Shown: in pieces, positions 1 through 6,259 of the stretch | Layout of the letters: the number at the start of each line of letters is the position of its first letter | Numbering within the stretch: the first letter of the stretch is position 1 | Source: Erysipelotrichaceae bacterium | Lineage (GTDB): Bacteria; Bacillota_I; Bacilli_A; Erysipelotrichales; Erysipelotrichaceae | Direction: 5' to 3' | DNA: 8,287 nucleotides | Assembly: GCA_900754715.1 (NCBI GenBank) | Contig: CAAEDX010000192.1 | Span: forward strand, 1-8,287 | Translations under genes and position numbers: made by a program | The notes under the pieces: generated by a model | Database searches by the model: none | Told to the model about the DNA's origin: nothing | Seen by the model: the letters and a program-made list of their open reading frames with translations, nothing else

Positions 1-194
1 AGAAATCCGCGCTGAAGACCGCGATCAAAAAAGTTCTGGCCGCTGTCGAGGCAAACGATAAAGAAGCTGCTGAAGCTGCATACAGAGTGGCCAGCTCCAA
101 GCTGGACAAAGCTGTGGGAAAGGGGCTTCACCACAGAAATTATGCCATCCGTCAGAAATCACGTCTGAGCAAGGCTGTCAACAGCATCGCATAA
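1..194 (+). CDS. rpsT: 30S ribosomal protein S20, C-terminal part (5' end outside window)
   Basis: S20 is a primary binder of 16S rRNA in the small ribosomal subunit. Reading from base 3 gives 63 residues and then TAA at 192-194. The visible part has the family pattern: a lysine- and alanine-rich helix beginning KSALKTAIKK, an acidic stretch with NDKEAAEAA, the helix SSKLDKAVGKG, and the closing motif HHRNYAIRQKSRLSKAVNSIA in slightly diverged form. S20 is usually 80-90 residues, so roughly the first quarter is missing to the left. It is the only plus-strand gene here and converges on holA. That is the arrangement also known from Bacillus, where rpsT faces the comE/holA cluster. Transcription probably stops at the hairpin just after the stop codon. 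Identification is secure from the C-terminal signature. Confidence 0.95.
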   Translation, partial: KSALKTAIKKVLAAVEANDKEAAEAAYRVASSKLDKAVGKGLHHRNYAIRQKSRLSKAVNSIA

Positions 195-224
195 AAATGA
201 CCGGCACATCGATGCCGGTTTTTT
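193..224. terminator. Bidirectional intrinsic terminator between rpsT and holA
   Basis: A perfect 7-bp stem, ACCGGCA (200-206) with TGCCGGT (213-219), encloses a 6-base loop. On the plus strand it runs straight into six T (219-224), which suits termination of rpsT. Read on the minus strand, the same stem is followed after two bases by five T (bases 197-193), so it can also end the comEA-comEC-holA transcript. The holA stop codon (226-224) shares base 224 with the plus-strand T run, so the convergent genes have no spare sequence between them. Confidence 0.85.
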
Positions 225-1174
225 CATGTCTTCATGGAGAGCAGGAACAGCTCAAAGCCAAGCTTCTTTTCTACCCGCCCGCCTTTGATCCGCTGATCAA
301 GATCAGCCAGGCGCTTCAGGATGCCGAGCAGCTGGAACGGCGACATGCCTCGGCACTGCTTCATCGTCATCTGCACACGATAAGGGTGCGCATGCAGCCG
401 CTGCGCGATGTCTGCCTTCGTGCCGCCCTCTCCCATGAGCGTGCGTACCTGGAACAGAAAGCGAAACTGTGCCGCCAGCGTGGCGATCAGATAGATCGGG
501 TCGAGCTGCCCGGCATCAAGGTCCTTCCACAAGCGGAAGGCCTTTTTGATATCGTGCACGCAAAGCGCATCGCACAGATCGAACACATTGTCGTCCAAAG
601 TGCGCACGCTCAGCGCCGCAGCTTCTTCTGTCCCGATCTGTGCGCCATACAAAGAAAGCTTTTCGACTTCCTGTTCGATGATGGCCAGATCATCAGGCAT
701 CCTGGTGATGAACAGACGCAAGGCCTCTTCGCTGATCGTGATCTCGCGAGCATGCACCATATCCGTGATGATGCCAGCCTTTTCCCGTGGATCGATCCTT
801 CCACAGCAGATCACTTCACACGCCTGCATCAGCTGCTTCACAGCTTTTTTTCGCTGATCGAGCTTTTCGCTTTCACATACCATGATCAGTGTGGCGCTCT
901 CATTGGGCGTCTTGATGTAGTCCAGCAGCGGCGCAAGATCATGGCCGCTTGTATCTTTGGCACTCAGAAAGGCCGCGTTCCGCATGACGACCACCTTGTG
1001 GGGCGCAAAGAACGGCAGGGTCATCACATCTTCCAGGATGATCTTCAGCAGCGTGGCGGACGCGTCATAGACCGAGATCTGATCCGGGGCCACATGCACC
1101 CTTGCGGCGATCTGACTGATCTTCTTCTGTATCGTCGCGCGTTCCTCTCCATAAATGATATAGTTCACTCGCAT
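224..1174 (-). CDS. holA: DNA polymerase III delta subunit (clamp loader)
   Basis: HolA is the clamp-loader subunit that binds and opens the beta sliding clamp during replication. The 316-residue protein is near the usual 330-350. It starts with YIIYGEE (about 5-11), the degenerate AAA+ beginning typical of delta. It also carries PDDLAIIEQEVEKLSLYG (160-177) and DDNVFDLCDAL (194-204), matching the conserved delta linker that reads roughly DL..I..E.EKL.LY and VF.L.DA, then a helical C-terminal collar domain. The start is uncertain. GTG at 1177, ATG at 1174 and GTG at 1168 are in frame. AGGTG (1179-1175) lies only 6 bases before GTG 1168, which would give a protein beginning (M)NYIIYGEE. The stop codon of comEC lies 7 bases upstream of ATG 1174, so translation is probably coupled. 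Delta diverges fast, but the motifs and the comEC-holA-rpsT context agree. Confidence 0.92.
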   Translation of the reverse strand: MRVNYIIYGEERATIQKKISQIAARVHVAPDQISVYDASATLLKIILEDVMTLPFFAPHKVVVMRNAAFLSAKDTSGHDLAPLLDYIKTPNESATLIMVCESEKLDQRKKAVKQLMQACEVICCGRIDPREKAGIITDMVHAREITISEEALRLFITRMPDDLAIIEQEVEKLSLYGAQIGTEEAAALSVRTLDDNVFDLCDALCVHDIKKAFRLWKDLDAGQLDPIYLIATLAAQFRFLFQVRTLMGEGGTKADIAQRLHAHPYRVQMTMKQCRGMSPFQLLGILKRLADLDQRIKGGRVEKKLGFELFLLSMKT

Positions 1175-1181
1175 CACCTGC

Positions 1182-3137
1182 CTACATTATAGCAAATTCC
1201 CCGCGGGCTGTCCTGACATATTTGATCAGAGCCGTGCTGCGGATGAGGATGGCTCCATCTTCAGCCGTGGAATAATACGGGATCTGCTCCTGTCTCAACG
1301 TATCCAGCACCGTTTCGCTGGGATGGCCATATCGATTGTCATGCCCTACGGAGATCAGCGCCAGCCTTGGCTTCATGGCATGCAGAAAATCCGCAGATGA
1401 GCTCGTATCACTGCCATGATGCGCGATCTTCAGGATATCGCAAGGCAGATCCTGATACTGATCGAGAATGGCCTTCTCTCCCTTTATGCCAAGATCTCCC
1501 ATGAACAGGTAAGTAAGCCCGTCCCTGCCGAACCAGGAAACGACACTGTCATCGTTTTCATCTTCACCTTTATAGTCCGGAATGAGCGCGTGGATACGCA
1601 TAGGCGCTTCGATATCCTGCTTTGCCGTGATCACTTCCTTGATCTCCACGATCTTTGAAAGTTCCTTCAGGCCGCCGCTGTGATCAAGATCATCGTGCGT
1701 CAGGATCAGCTTATCGATGCAGGTGATCTTCTTATCCTTCAGGATCGGCGCAATGACCCGTTCAGGAATATTGCGGTACAGGCTTCCGGCCGCATCGATC
1801 ATGATCGTTCCTTGATGGTGCGGCAGGCTGATCAGCGCACAGTCCCCCTGACCGACATCGATGATCATCACTTCGAAGAACGGATCCAGATAGACTTCAG
1901 CCTGACTGCCGGCCAGAAGCAGAGCCAGCAGCGCCCAGGTCAGCTTCTTTCGCCGCTGCAGCAGCTTCAGGGTGAGCACGAGCCATCCCAGCAGCCAAAG
2001 CACGCTGGGATAATACGACAAGACCCATGTCTGCGCAAACGCGGAGAGCCGTTCCAGCAGCGCGGCCAAGGTGAGCAGCGCCGGCATGCATGAAGGGATG
2101 AACAAGGCGAGCAATGCCGGGACATAAAGCAATGTGTACAGCATGCGTAGCGGCTGAAACAATACAGTCTGCACGATGGCGACTTCATGAAAACAGCACA
2201 GCTGCACCGGGATGATGACGAGCAGCGAAAGCAGCCTTGCGCTGAGCCGAGAGCGGTTGAACAGAAATGCCAGCCGCAAGGCAAAAGGCAGCACGAATGC
2301 CATCTCATCAGCCATATAGGGCCGAAGCAAGAGCACCAGAAGCATTCCAGCTCCTGCCTGATCGCGTCTGCCAAGCGGCATCATGGCGGCGCATTGCACG
2401 CAAAGCACGCGAAACAGCGAATCGCTGAATGTGGTCAAGGTCCCGCTTACGGCAAGGAAGATGACCACGAGCGCCTGACAAGGTCCGGGCGCCATGCGTT
2501 TGCCGGCAAGCTTCTTCAGCCAGTAGGAAAGCGTGGAAAGATGCAGGCCGCAGGCACTGAGCAGATAGCTCCCCTCTTCCTGAATGCCATAAATTAGGCT
2601 CAGCAGCAGCGCACGATGATCTTCCTCATATTCCCACACATGACGGAAAAGACGCGCGCGCAATGAATCTGCGGCTTTCAGCGTCTCGCTTTCCTCGCTG
2701 CTGATGCGATAGCGGATACCGCGCTTGGCCATGTGTTCATCAAAGCTGAAGGCCCCGAAATTGTGGTTGGAATGCAGCGTTTTCCATTCCCCGGACACGC
2801 GGATGATATCGCCGAAAGCGGGCTGCTGCAGCCCGTATACCACGACCCGCTGTCCCTTTGCCTCAGCGACGACATACGAAGACCTGATCTGCTCGACCTG
2901 AACGATGCGTGTGTCCGGCGGTCGGGCAGGAAGCCTTGCAGGCAGATAAAACGCGCATAGAAACGACAGGATGATGAGCGCGAGCGTCGAGACGTGACGG
3001 CGGCGCAGGATGAGCCACATGAGCAGCAGCCAGCAGCGCAAGGACATGCTGTCGGTGAGCAGGAAGGTCCACAGTGCCAGACCGGCAGCGAGCAGATCCG
3101 GCGGCTCAAAGCATGATCTCTTCCTTGATCTTTTCAA
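1182..3137 (-). CDS. comEC: ComEC/Rec2-type DNA uptake channel with metallo-beta-lactamase domain
   Basis: ComEC is the membrane channel that imports single-stranded DNA during transformation. Using the proposed TTG start the protein has 651 residues. In order: two or three hydrophobic helices (about 12-65), a soluble OB-fold-like region (about 75-145) ending in FDEHMAKRGIRYRI, a multi-helix competence core (about 175-410) with CGLHLS at 196-201, and a C-terminal metallo-beta-lactamase domain. That domain keeps DVGQGD (427-432), THDDLDHSGG (480-489, the HxDxDH metal motif), HHGSDTSSS (573-581) and YGHP, so it looks intact. The core is short before CGLH. The frame is open up to an ATG at 3188, but the stretch beyond about 3106 overlaps comEA. 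TTG 3137 has GGAG (3148-3145) seven bases upstream and keeps the first helix. ATG 3047 would avoid the overlap but lacks a visible Shine-Dalgarno and loses that helix. Stop TAG at 1184-1182. Confidence 0.9.
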   Translation of the reverse strand: MKRSRKRSCFEPPDLLAAGLALWTFLLTDSMSLRCWLLLMWLILRRRHVSTLALIILSFLCAFYLPARLPARPPDTRIVQVEQIRSSYVVAEAKGQRVVVYGLQQPAFGDIIRVSGEWKTLHSNHNFGAFSFDEHMAKRGIRYRISSEESETLKAADSLRARLFRHVWEYEEDHRALLLSLIYGIQEEGSYLLSACGLHLSTLSYWLKKLAGKRMAPGPCQALVVIFLAVSGTLTTFSDSLFRVLCVQCAAMMPLGRRDQAGAGMLLVLLLRPYMADEMAFVLPFALRLAFLFNRSRLSARLLSLLVIIPVQLCCFHEVAIVQTVLFQPLRMLYTLLYVPALLALFIPSCMPALLTLAALLERLSAFAQTWVLSYYPSVLWLLGWLVLTLKLLQRRKKLTWALLALLLAGSQAEVYLDPFFEVMIIDVGQGDCALISLPHHQGTIMIDAAGSLYRNIPERVIAPILKDKKITCIDKLILTHDDLDHSGGLKELSKIVEIKEVITAKQDIEAPMRIHALIPDYKGEDENDDSVVSWFGRDGLTYLFMGDLGIKGEKAILDQYQDLPCDILKIAHHGSDTSSSADFLHAMKPRLALISVGHDNRYGHPSETVLDTLRQEQIPYYSTAEDGAILIRSTALIKYVRTARGEFAIM

Positions 3138-3585
3138 ACATCTTCTCCCCGATGCCTTTGACTTCCATGATCTCTTCGATCGTTTCAAATGGCTTTTGCT
3201 GGCGGTAAGCGATGATGCGCTGCGCGATCGCCGGACCTACCCCGCTGAGCGCATCCAGCTCTTCCGCGCTGGCGGTATTCAGAGAGATCCGTTTCTGCGC
3301 TCGTTTCTGCGGGATGACGAGCACCCCTTCATTAGGCAGCGTCTTGCTCAGCGAGACAGCCGCAAGATCAGCGTCGTCACACGCGCCGCCGGCCTTCTCG
3401 ATCAGCGCGGCATTGTCCGCATCCCATGGCAGCTCATACACCCCGGGATTGCTGACGGCACCTTTCACCTCTACTTTCTTCGTTTCACGCGCATACTGGG
3501 AAAGCAGCTCAGCATCCGGCAGCGATGGCAGACAGACAAAGCCAAACAACAGCAGCGCGCTGACATACAGCAGCATCTTTTTCAT
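3106..3585 (-). CDS. comEA: ComEA-family competence DNA receptor (SLBB + helix-hairpin-helix)
   Basis: ComEA is a membrane-anchored DNA-binding protein that delivers double-stranded DNA to ComEC. The 159-residue protein begins MKKMLLYVSALLLFGFV, a basic start followed by one hydrophobic anchor (about 4-20). A SLBB-like domain follows (about 37-93, with VEVKGAVSNPGVYELP). The C-terminus is a helix-hairpin-helix pair: SLNTASAEELDALSGVGPAIA (101-121) with AYR following, then KGIGEKMFEKIKEEI (143-157). This order is the ComEA signature. The start is fixed by AGGAGG at 3597-3592: ATG 3585 lies six bases downstream, whereas ATG 3588 would be only three away. The reading frame extends upstream to 3630, but that part lies across the preceding terminator region. 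The 3' end overlaps the probable start of comEC. I see no convincing sigma-A promoter in the 46 bases before the start. Confidence 0.93.
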   Translation of the reverse strand: MKKMLLYVSALLLFGFVCLPSLPDAELLSQYARETKKVEVKGAVSNPGVYELPWDADNAALIEKAGGACDDADLAAVSLSKTLPNEGVLVIPQKRAQKRISLNTASAEELDALSGVGPAIAQRIIAYRQQKPFETIEEIMEVKGIGEKMFEKIKEEIML

Positions 3586-3591
3586 CATATC

Positions 3592-3597
3592 CCTCCT
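3592..3597 (-). promoter_or_regulatory. Ribosome binding site deciding the comEA start
   Basis: The minus strand reads AGGAGGGATATGATG. The perfect AGGAGG is 6 bases from the second ATG (3585) and only 3 from the first (3588). This favours the second ATG and removes the longer frame running up to 3630. Confidence 0.75.
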
Positions 3598-3631
3598 GTA
3601 TCGCTTGTACGATGGAAAGCGCCGCTGCACT

Positions 3632-3658
3632 AAAAAAGCATGCCCGTCGCATGCTTTT
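3632..3658 (-). terminator. Intrinsic terminator after the HAD phosphatase gene
   Basis: A perfect 10-bp inverted repeat, AAAAGCATGC (3634-3643) and GCATGCTTTT (3649-3658), surrounds a 5-base loop. On the minus strand the hairpin ends in a run of six T (3637-3632). The last base of the phosphatase stop codon (3660-3658) is the first base of the stem, so the terminator begins at the end of the gene. The symmetrical A/T flanks could give weak termination in the other direction, but no plus-strand gene needs it. It isolates comEA-comEC-holA from the upstream genes unless polymerase reads through. Confidence 0.88.
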
Positions 3659-4290
3659 CAATCAAACAAAGTGAGCAAGTCATGGAACTGTTCGATGCGG
3701 GCCTGCCAGCGGCTGGCTTCACCGAATCCATAAGCGGCATAAATGAAAGGGACCCCGGCCGCTTCACAAGCCTGCTGATCCTTCAGTGTATCTCCGACAT
3801 ACCATGCGTCCGCGATGTCATTGCGAGACATGATCAGCGCGATGTTCTCTCCTTTGGAAAGCCCGGTGCGGCCATGTGTCTCAAAATCAGTGAAATACTG
3901 ACGCAGATGATGTGCGCTGAACATGGCATCTACATAGCCATCCGCGGCATTGGTAACGATCATGAGCGTATGCCGCGCGCTCAGCTTCTTCAAGACTTGC
4001 TCGACATCAGGATAGAGCACTCCGCCATGCACGGACAGATAGTCATTCTCATGCGCCATGCAGCCCATCGTCAGATCCATCTGTTCCTGTTCAGGCAGCT
4101 GTGGGAAAAGCGCGCGGGCGATCTCTGCGATCTCCATCCCAGCCACGGCGCGCAGGTCATGTTCGCTGCAATAATCGTTCCAGCCCTTCTTTTCTTGCAG
4201 GTATTCGTTGTATGCGGCAGCAATGTTCGCTGAAGCGTCCCATAGCGTACCATCCATGTCAAAGATGATGCAGGTATCTTTGGTCTCCAT
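3658..4290 (-). CDS. HAD-superfamily hydrolase, phosphoglycolate phosphatase-like (subfamily IA)
   Basis: This is a 210-residue haloacid-dehalogenase-type phosphatase, probably cytoplasmic and Mg-dependent. All four family motifs are present: motif I FDMDGTLWD with nucleophile Asp11 and acid/base Asp13, motif II IVTN with Thr113, motif III Lys146 in GLSKGEN, and motif IV YVGDTLKD with Asp167 and Asp171. The helical cap inserted after motif I (about 18-85) marks subfamily I, as in Gph or PpaX phosphatases. The substrate cannot be read from the sequence, so no gene symbol is given. The start ATG at 4290 has AGGAGG at 4300-4295; the frame is open to 4317, but that part lies in the greA terminator. 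The gene sits between two minus-strand terminators, so it may be expressed mainly by read-through from greA. Confidence 0.92.
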   Translation of the reverse strand: METKDTCIIFDMDGTLWDASANIAAAYNEYLQEKKGWNDYCSEHDLRAVAGMEIAEIARALFPQLPEQEQMDLTMGCMAHENDYLSVHGGVLYPDVEQVLKKLSARHTLMIVTNAADGYVDAMFSAHHLRQYFTDFETHGRTGLSKGENIALIMSRNDIADAWYVGDTLKDQQACEAAGVPFIYAAYGFGEASRWQARIEQFHDLLTLFD

Positions 4291-4294
4291 AATT

Positions 4295-4300
4295 CCTCCT
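4295..4300 (-). promoter_or_regulatory. Ribosome binding site of the HAD gene, right behind a terminator
   Basis: The minus strand reads TTTTTAAGAGGAGGAATTATG. AGGAGG lies four bases before ATG 4290 and only four bases after the five-T run of the greA terminator. It fixes the start at 4290 instead of the upstream in-frame ATG at 4317, which is inside the hairpin loop. Confidence 0.8.
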
Positions 4301-4302
4301 CT

Positions 4303-4327
4303 TAAAAAGCAGTCCATATCGGACTGC
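4303..4327 (-). terminator. Intrinsic terminator after greA
   Basis: A 7-bp perfect stem, GCAGTCC (4309-4315) and GGACTGC (4321-4327), has a 5-base loop. On the minus strand it is followed by five T (4308-4304) and one more T-rich step ending TTTTTAA. It starts five bases after the greA stop codon. It probably limits transcription into the HAD gene rather than fully separating it, because no promoter can be seen between the two. Confidence 0.82.
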
Positions 4328-4332
4328 CATGA

Positions 4333-4821
4333 TCATTTCAGTTCCAGGATGCGGACATCATAAGGATCATCGACATTGCCGATATGGACGACATCATTGA
4401 CCTTATGATCCATCAGCGCGATCGCCAGCGGCGAGATGTTGGACAGCTTGCCGTTGAGCGGGTCCGCCTCGATCGAGCCGACGATCGTATATGTCTCCTC
4501 CGTTTCGTCACTGAGATCAAGGATCTTTACGGTCGATCCAAGGGTGACCGACTTGGAGGAGGCCGATTCTTTGTCCTCCTCGATGATGACCGCATTGGCG
4601 ATCATGTTTTCCAGTTCCAGGATGCGGGCCTCGACACGGGCCTGATGATCACGGGCGGCATCATAGTCCGCGTTCTCACTCAGGTCGCCCTGAGCGCGCG
4701 CTTCCTGCAGTTCGACGATGACCTGCTGGCGCACGACATGGATCAGGTTGTCCTGTTCCTTGCGCAGCTCATCAAGACCTTCCTTGGTCACATAAAACTT
4801 ATGTTCATTTTCCTGAGCCAT
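4333..4821 (-). CDS. greA: Transcription elongation factor GreA
   Basis: GreA enters the secondary channel of RNA polymerase and stimulates cleavage of backtracked RNA. The 162-residue protein has the expected two parts. The N-terminal coiled coil (about 8-83) carries GDLSENADYDAAR at its tip (45-57); Asp46 and Glu49 correspond to the acidic pair that positions the catalytic metal. The C-terminal FKBP-like domain (about 90-162) includes NISPLAIALMDHKVNDVV (128-145), matching the conserved SPLG.AL..K..GD pattern with some divergence. Length is close to the family norm of 157-160. The ATG at 4821-4819 is preceded by AGGAG with a 7-base spacer. The gene has its own promoter directly upstream and its own terminator downstream. 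In many Bacillota greA lies further along the alaS-ruvX-mltG neighbourhood, which supports orthology. Confidence 0.97.
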   Translation of the reverse strand: MAQENEHKFYVTKEGLDELRKEQDNLIHVVRQQVIVELQEARAQGDLSENADYDAARDHQARVEARILELENMIANAVIIEEDKESASSKSVTLGSTVKILDLSDETEETYTIVGSIEADPLNGKLSNISPLAIALMDHKVNDVVHIGNVDDPYDVRILELK

Positions 4822-4844
4822 TGTATCACTCCTATTCGCTCGGT

Positions 4845-4873
4845 ATTATATCATGTTTTGTCCGGGTTCGCCA
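4845..4873 (-). promoter_or_regulatory. Sigma-A-type promoter of greA with extended -10
   Basis: The minus strand reads TGATATAATACCG. It contains a perfect TATAAT (4850-4845) preceded by TGn, forming an extended -10. The best -35 at 17-base spacing is TGGCGA (4873-4868), only three of six matches, as expected when an extended -10 compensates. Transcription would start near 4838, about 17 bases before the greA start codon, leaving a short leader with the AGGAG site at 4833-4829. It lies in the 68-base gap after mltG. Confidence 0.7.
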
Positions 4874-4889
4874 CTACGATCGGCCGCAT

Positions 4890-5984
4890 CTAGAAGACCA
4901 GTCCCAGCTCCTCCTGCAGCTTGCGGTGCTCCTCGTAGGTCGTGCTGTAATACACCTTTCCTGCTTCGCCTCTGACACCGTTGATATCAGCGATGAAATA
5001 CAGATAGTCGCTTTCGTCCGGATGCAGGACTGCGTTGATGGCCTGCTCTCCCGGATTGACGATCGGTCCCACCGGCAGTCCTTCATTCACATAAGTGTTA
5101 TACGGCGAATCGATATCCGTGCTGGCTTCACAGGCACGCCAGCTCTCGCTGTCGCTGCGGTCCAGGTCATCATAAAGCGCGTAGCAGACCGTCACCGTCG
5201 ACTGCAGCGGCATGTTCTGAGCCAGCCGATTGTAGAACACGCCGGCGATCGCTCTCATGTCTGCCTCTGATGAAGCTTCATACTGCACGATGCTGGCCAG
5301 CGTGATCAGTTGATGCACGCTCATATCCGAATCCGCAAAATCCTGGGTGTATTTGTCGTAGATCTCCTGGAAATGATCCAGGAAGGTACGCGTCACGGCA
5401 TCTGCGTCTGCATCTTCATCAAAAGCGTAAGTCTCTGGAAACAAATAGCCCTCTAAGCGGATGCGATACGCGTCATTATCCAGCACATCCGCATCAAGGA
5501 ACGAATATTCCTGTGCAAGCGTACGAATGTACTCCATGTCATTCCACTGCGCGATCATGTCCTCGGCACTGATGCCTAAGTTTTCCTCGATCAGCGCCGC
5601 ATAATCCTTTGCCCAGCTTCCCTCTGGGAACGTGATGAGCGTCTGGTTGGTCTTGGCCTGATCCGCATCGTTGAGACAGCGCAGGATCTCATCGGCAGAC
5701 ATCGAGTCATTCAGCGTGAATACACCTTCCCATGTCTGGGTGAGGCCGCTGATCCGCGCGTGCAGCGACACAAGAAAGCTGTTCTTGATCAGGTTCTGAT
5801 CCTGCAGCCGGGTCAGCACGCTGTCCATGTTCTCACCGCTCTCCACGACGAAGACGACGTCCTGCCTGCGCTCATTCACCGCAGACAGCGCATTCAGATA
5901 ATAGGTGTACAGCGCGCCGGCAACGAGGATCAGCGCGGCCGCAGCGGCGATCAGCCACCGTTTCCATCTACTCTTGCGCTTCAT
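4890..5984 (-). CDS. mltG: Endolytic transglycosylase MltG (YceG family)
   Basis: MltG is a membrane-anchored lytic transglycosylase that cuts nascent glycan strands and so sets peptidoglycan strand length. The 364-residue protein starts with a basic cytoplasmic tail and one transmembrane helix (about 9-29). A LysM-like region follows (about 43-107), then the YceG catalytic domain. The markers are LEGYLFPETY (177-186), ASIVQYEAS (230-238) with Glu236 at the catalytic position, YNRLAQNMPLQS (251-262), IDSPYNTY (291-298), GLPVGPI (302-308) and YLYFIAD (327-333). Family members often have ASIVEKE; here the first Glu is Gln, while the catalytic Glu is kept. ATG 5984 is preferred over an in-frame TTG at 5999: GGAAG lies six bases upstream and the basic residues before the helix are kept. 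The start overlaps the end of yrzB by 17 bases. No clear terminator follows the stop. Confidence 0.95.
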   Translation of the reverse strand: MKRKSRWKRWLIAAAAALILVAGALYTYYLNALSAVNERRQDVVFVVESGENMDSVLTRLQDQNLIKNSFLVSLHARISGLTQTWEGVFTLNDSMSADEILRCLNDADQAKTNQTLITFPEGSWAKDYAALIEENLGISAEDMIAQWNDMEYIRTLAQEYSFLDADVLDNDAYRIRLEGYLFPETYAFDEDADADAVTRTFLDHFQEIYDKYTQDFADSDMSVHQLITLASIVQYEASSEADMRAIAGVFYNRLAQNMPLQSTVTVCYALYDDLDRSDSESWRACEASTDIDSPYNTYVNEGLPVGPIVNPGEQAINAVLHPDESDYLYFIADINGVRGEAGKVYYSTTYEEHRKLQEELGLVF

Positions 5985-6228
5985 CTTCGTCTTCCGCAAA
6001 TGCGCCGATCACTTCTTCGACCATCGCCCATTCTTCCTCGCTTTCCAGCGGCAGCAGACTGCCCTCATCATCGAAGGCGGACGCAAAGACTTGGCCGCTG
6101 TCATCCTGAGGGTCTTCAAAGACCACGTACTGGCGGCCATACTGCTCGTTTTCAAAAGTGAAGAGAATGGTCATCCGCTTTTCGCTGCCGTCCTCATCGA
6201 CGACATAAAGACTGTTTGAATCCAGCAT
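5968..6228 (-). CDS. yrzB: DUF1292 family protein (YrzB-like)
   Basis: This is an 86-residue, strongly acidic protein of the DUF1292/YrzB family, whose function is not established. The sequence fits the family: an N-terminal strand with VVDEDGSEKRMTILFTFE, a middle YVVFEDPQDD, then SLLPLESEEEWAMVEEVIGAF, where the LP.E.EEEW.....V pattern is characteristic. It ends in a run of Glu and Asp encoded partly within the overlap with mltG. The start is fixed by GGAGG with correct spacing (AGGAGGAACGATTATG). The frame extends upstream to 6351, but that part overlaps ruvX and has no support. In Bacillus the same gene lies between ruvX (yrrK) and mltG (yrrL), as here, which supports the assignment. It is probably translationally coupled to mltG. 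Confidence 0.9.
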   Translation of the reverse strand: MLDSNSLYVVDEDGSEKRMTILFTFENEQYGRQYVVFEDPQDDSGQVFASAFDDEGSLLPLESEEEWAMVEEVIGAFAEDEDEAQE

Positions 6229-6259
6229 AATCGTTCCTCCTAATTCACAAAGGGGCCCT

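Noticed and set aside
197..1192. A 331-codon plus-strand open frame opposite holA
   Set aside because: It mirrors the holA frame, begins inside the terminator hairpin, shows no known motif and has an unusual composition rich in His, Gln and Arg. It is a GC-driven antisense shadow.
1967..2374. A minus-strand frame inside comEC in another phase
   Set aside because: It is Cys-, Arg- and Ser-rich and overlaps the comEC membrane core, which has the family motifs on both sides in one uninterrupted frame, so there is no frameshift to explain.
3005..3045. A run of AGCAGC-type triplets looking like a short tandem repeat
   Set aside because: It codes for Leu and Cys/Trp codons (CTG, CTC, TGC) in a hydrophobic helix of ComEC; the repetition follows from codon use and is imperfect.
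3596..3631. A possible promoter in front of comEA, such as TACAAG or GATACA as -10
   Set aside because: No -35 at acceptable spacing and poor -10 matches; it also does not match the competence boxes I know.
3010..3633. A 207-codon plus-strand open frame opposite comEA/comEC
   Set aside because: It lies antisense to two clear genes, has no ribosome binding site or recognisable domain, and crosses the HAD terminator region. Similar shadows occur opposite the HAD gene (3640-4233), greA (4384-4893) and mltG (5760-6161).
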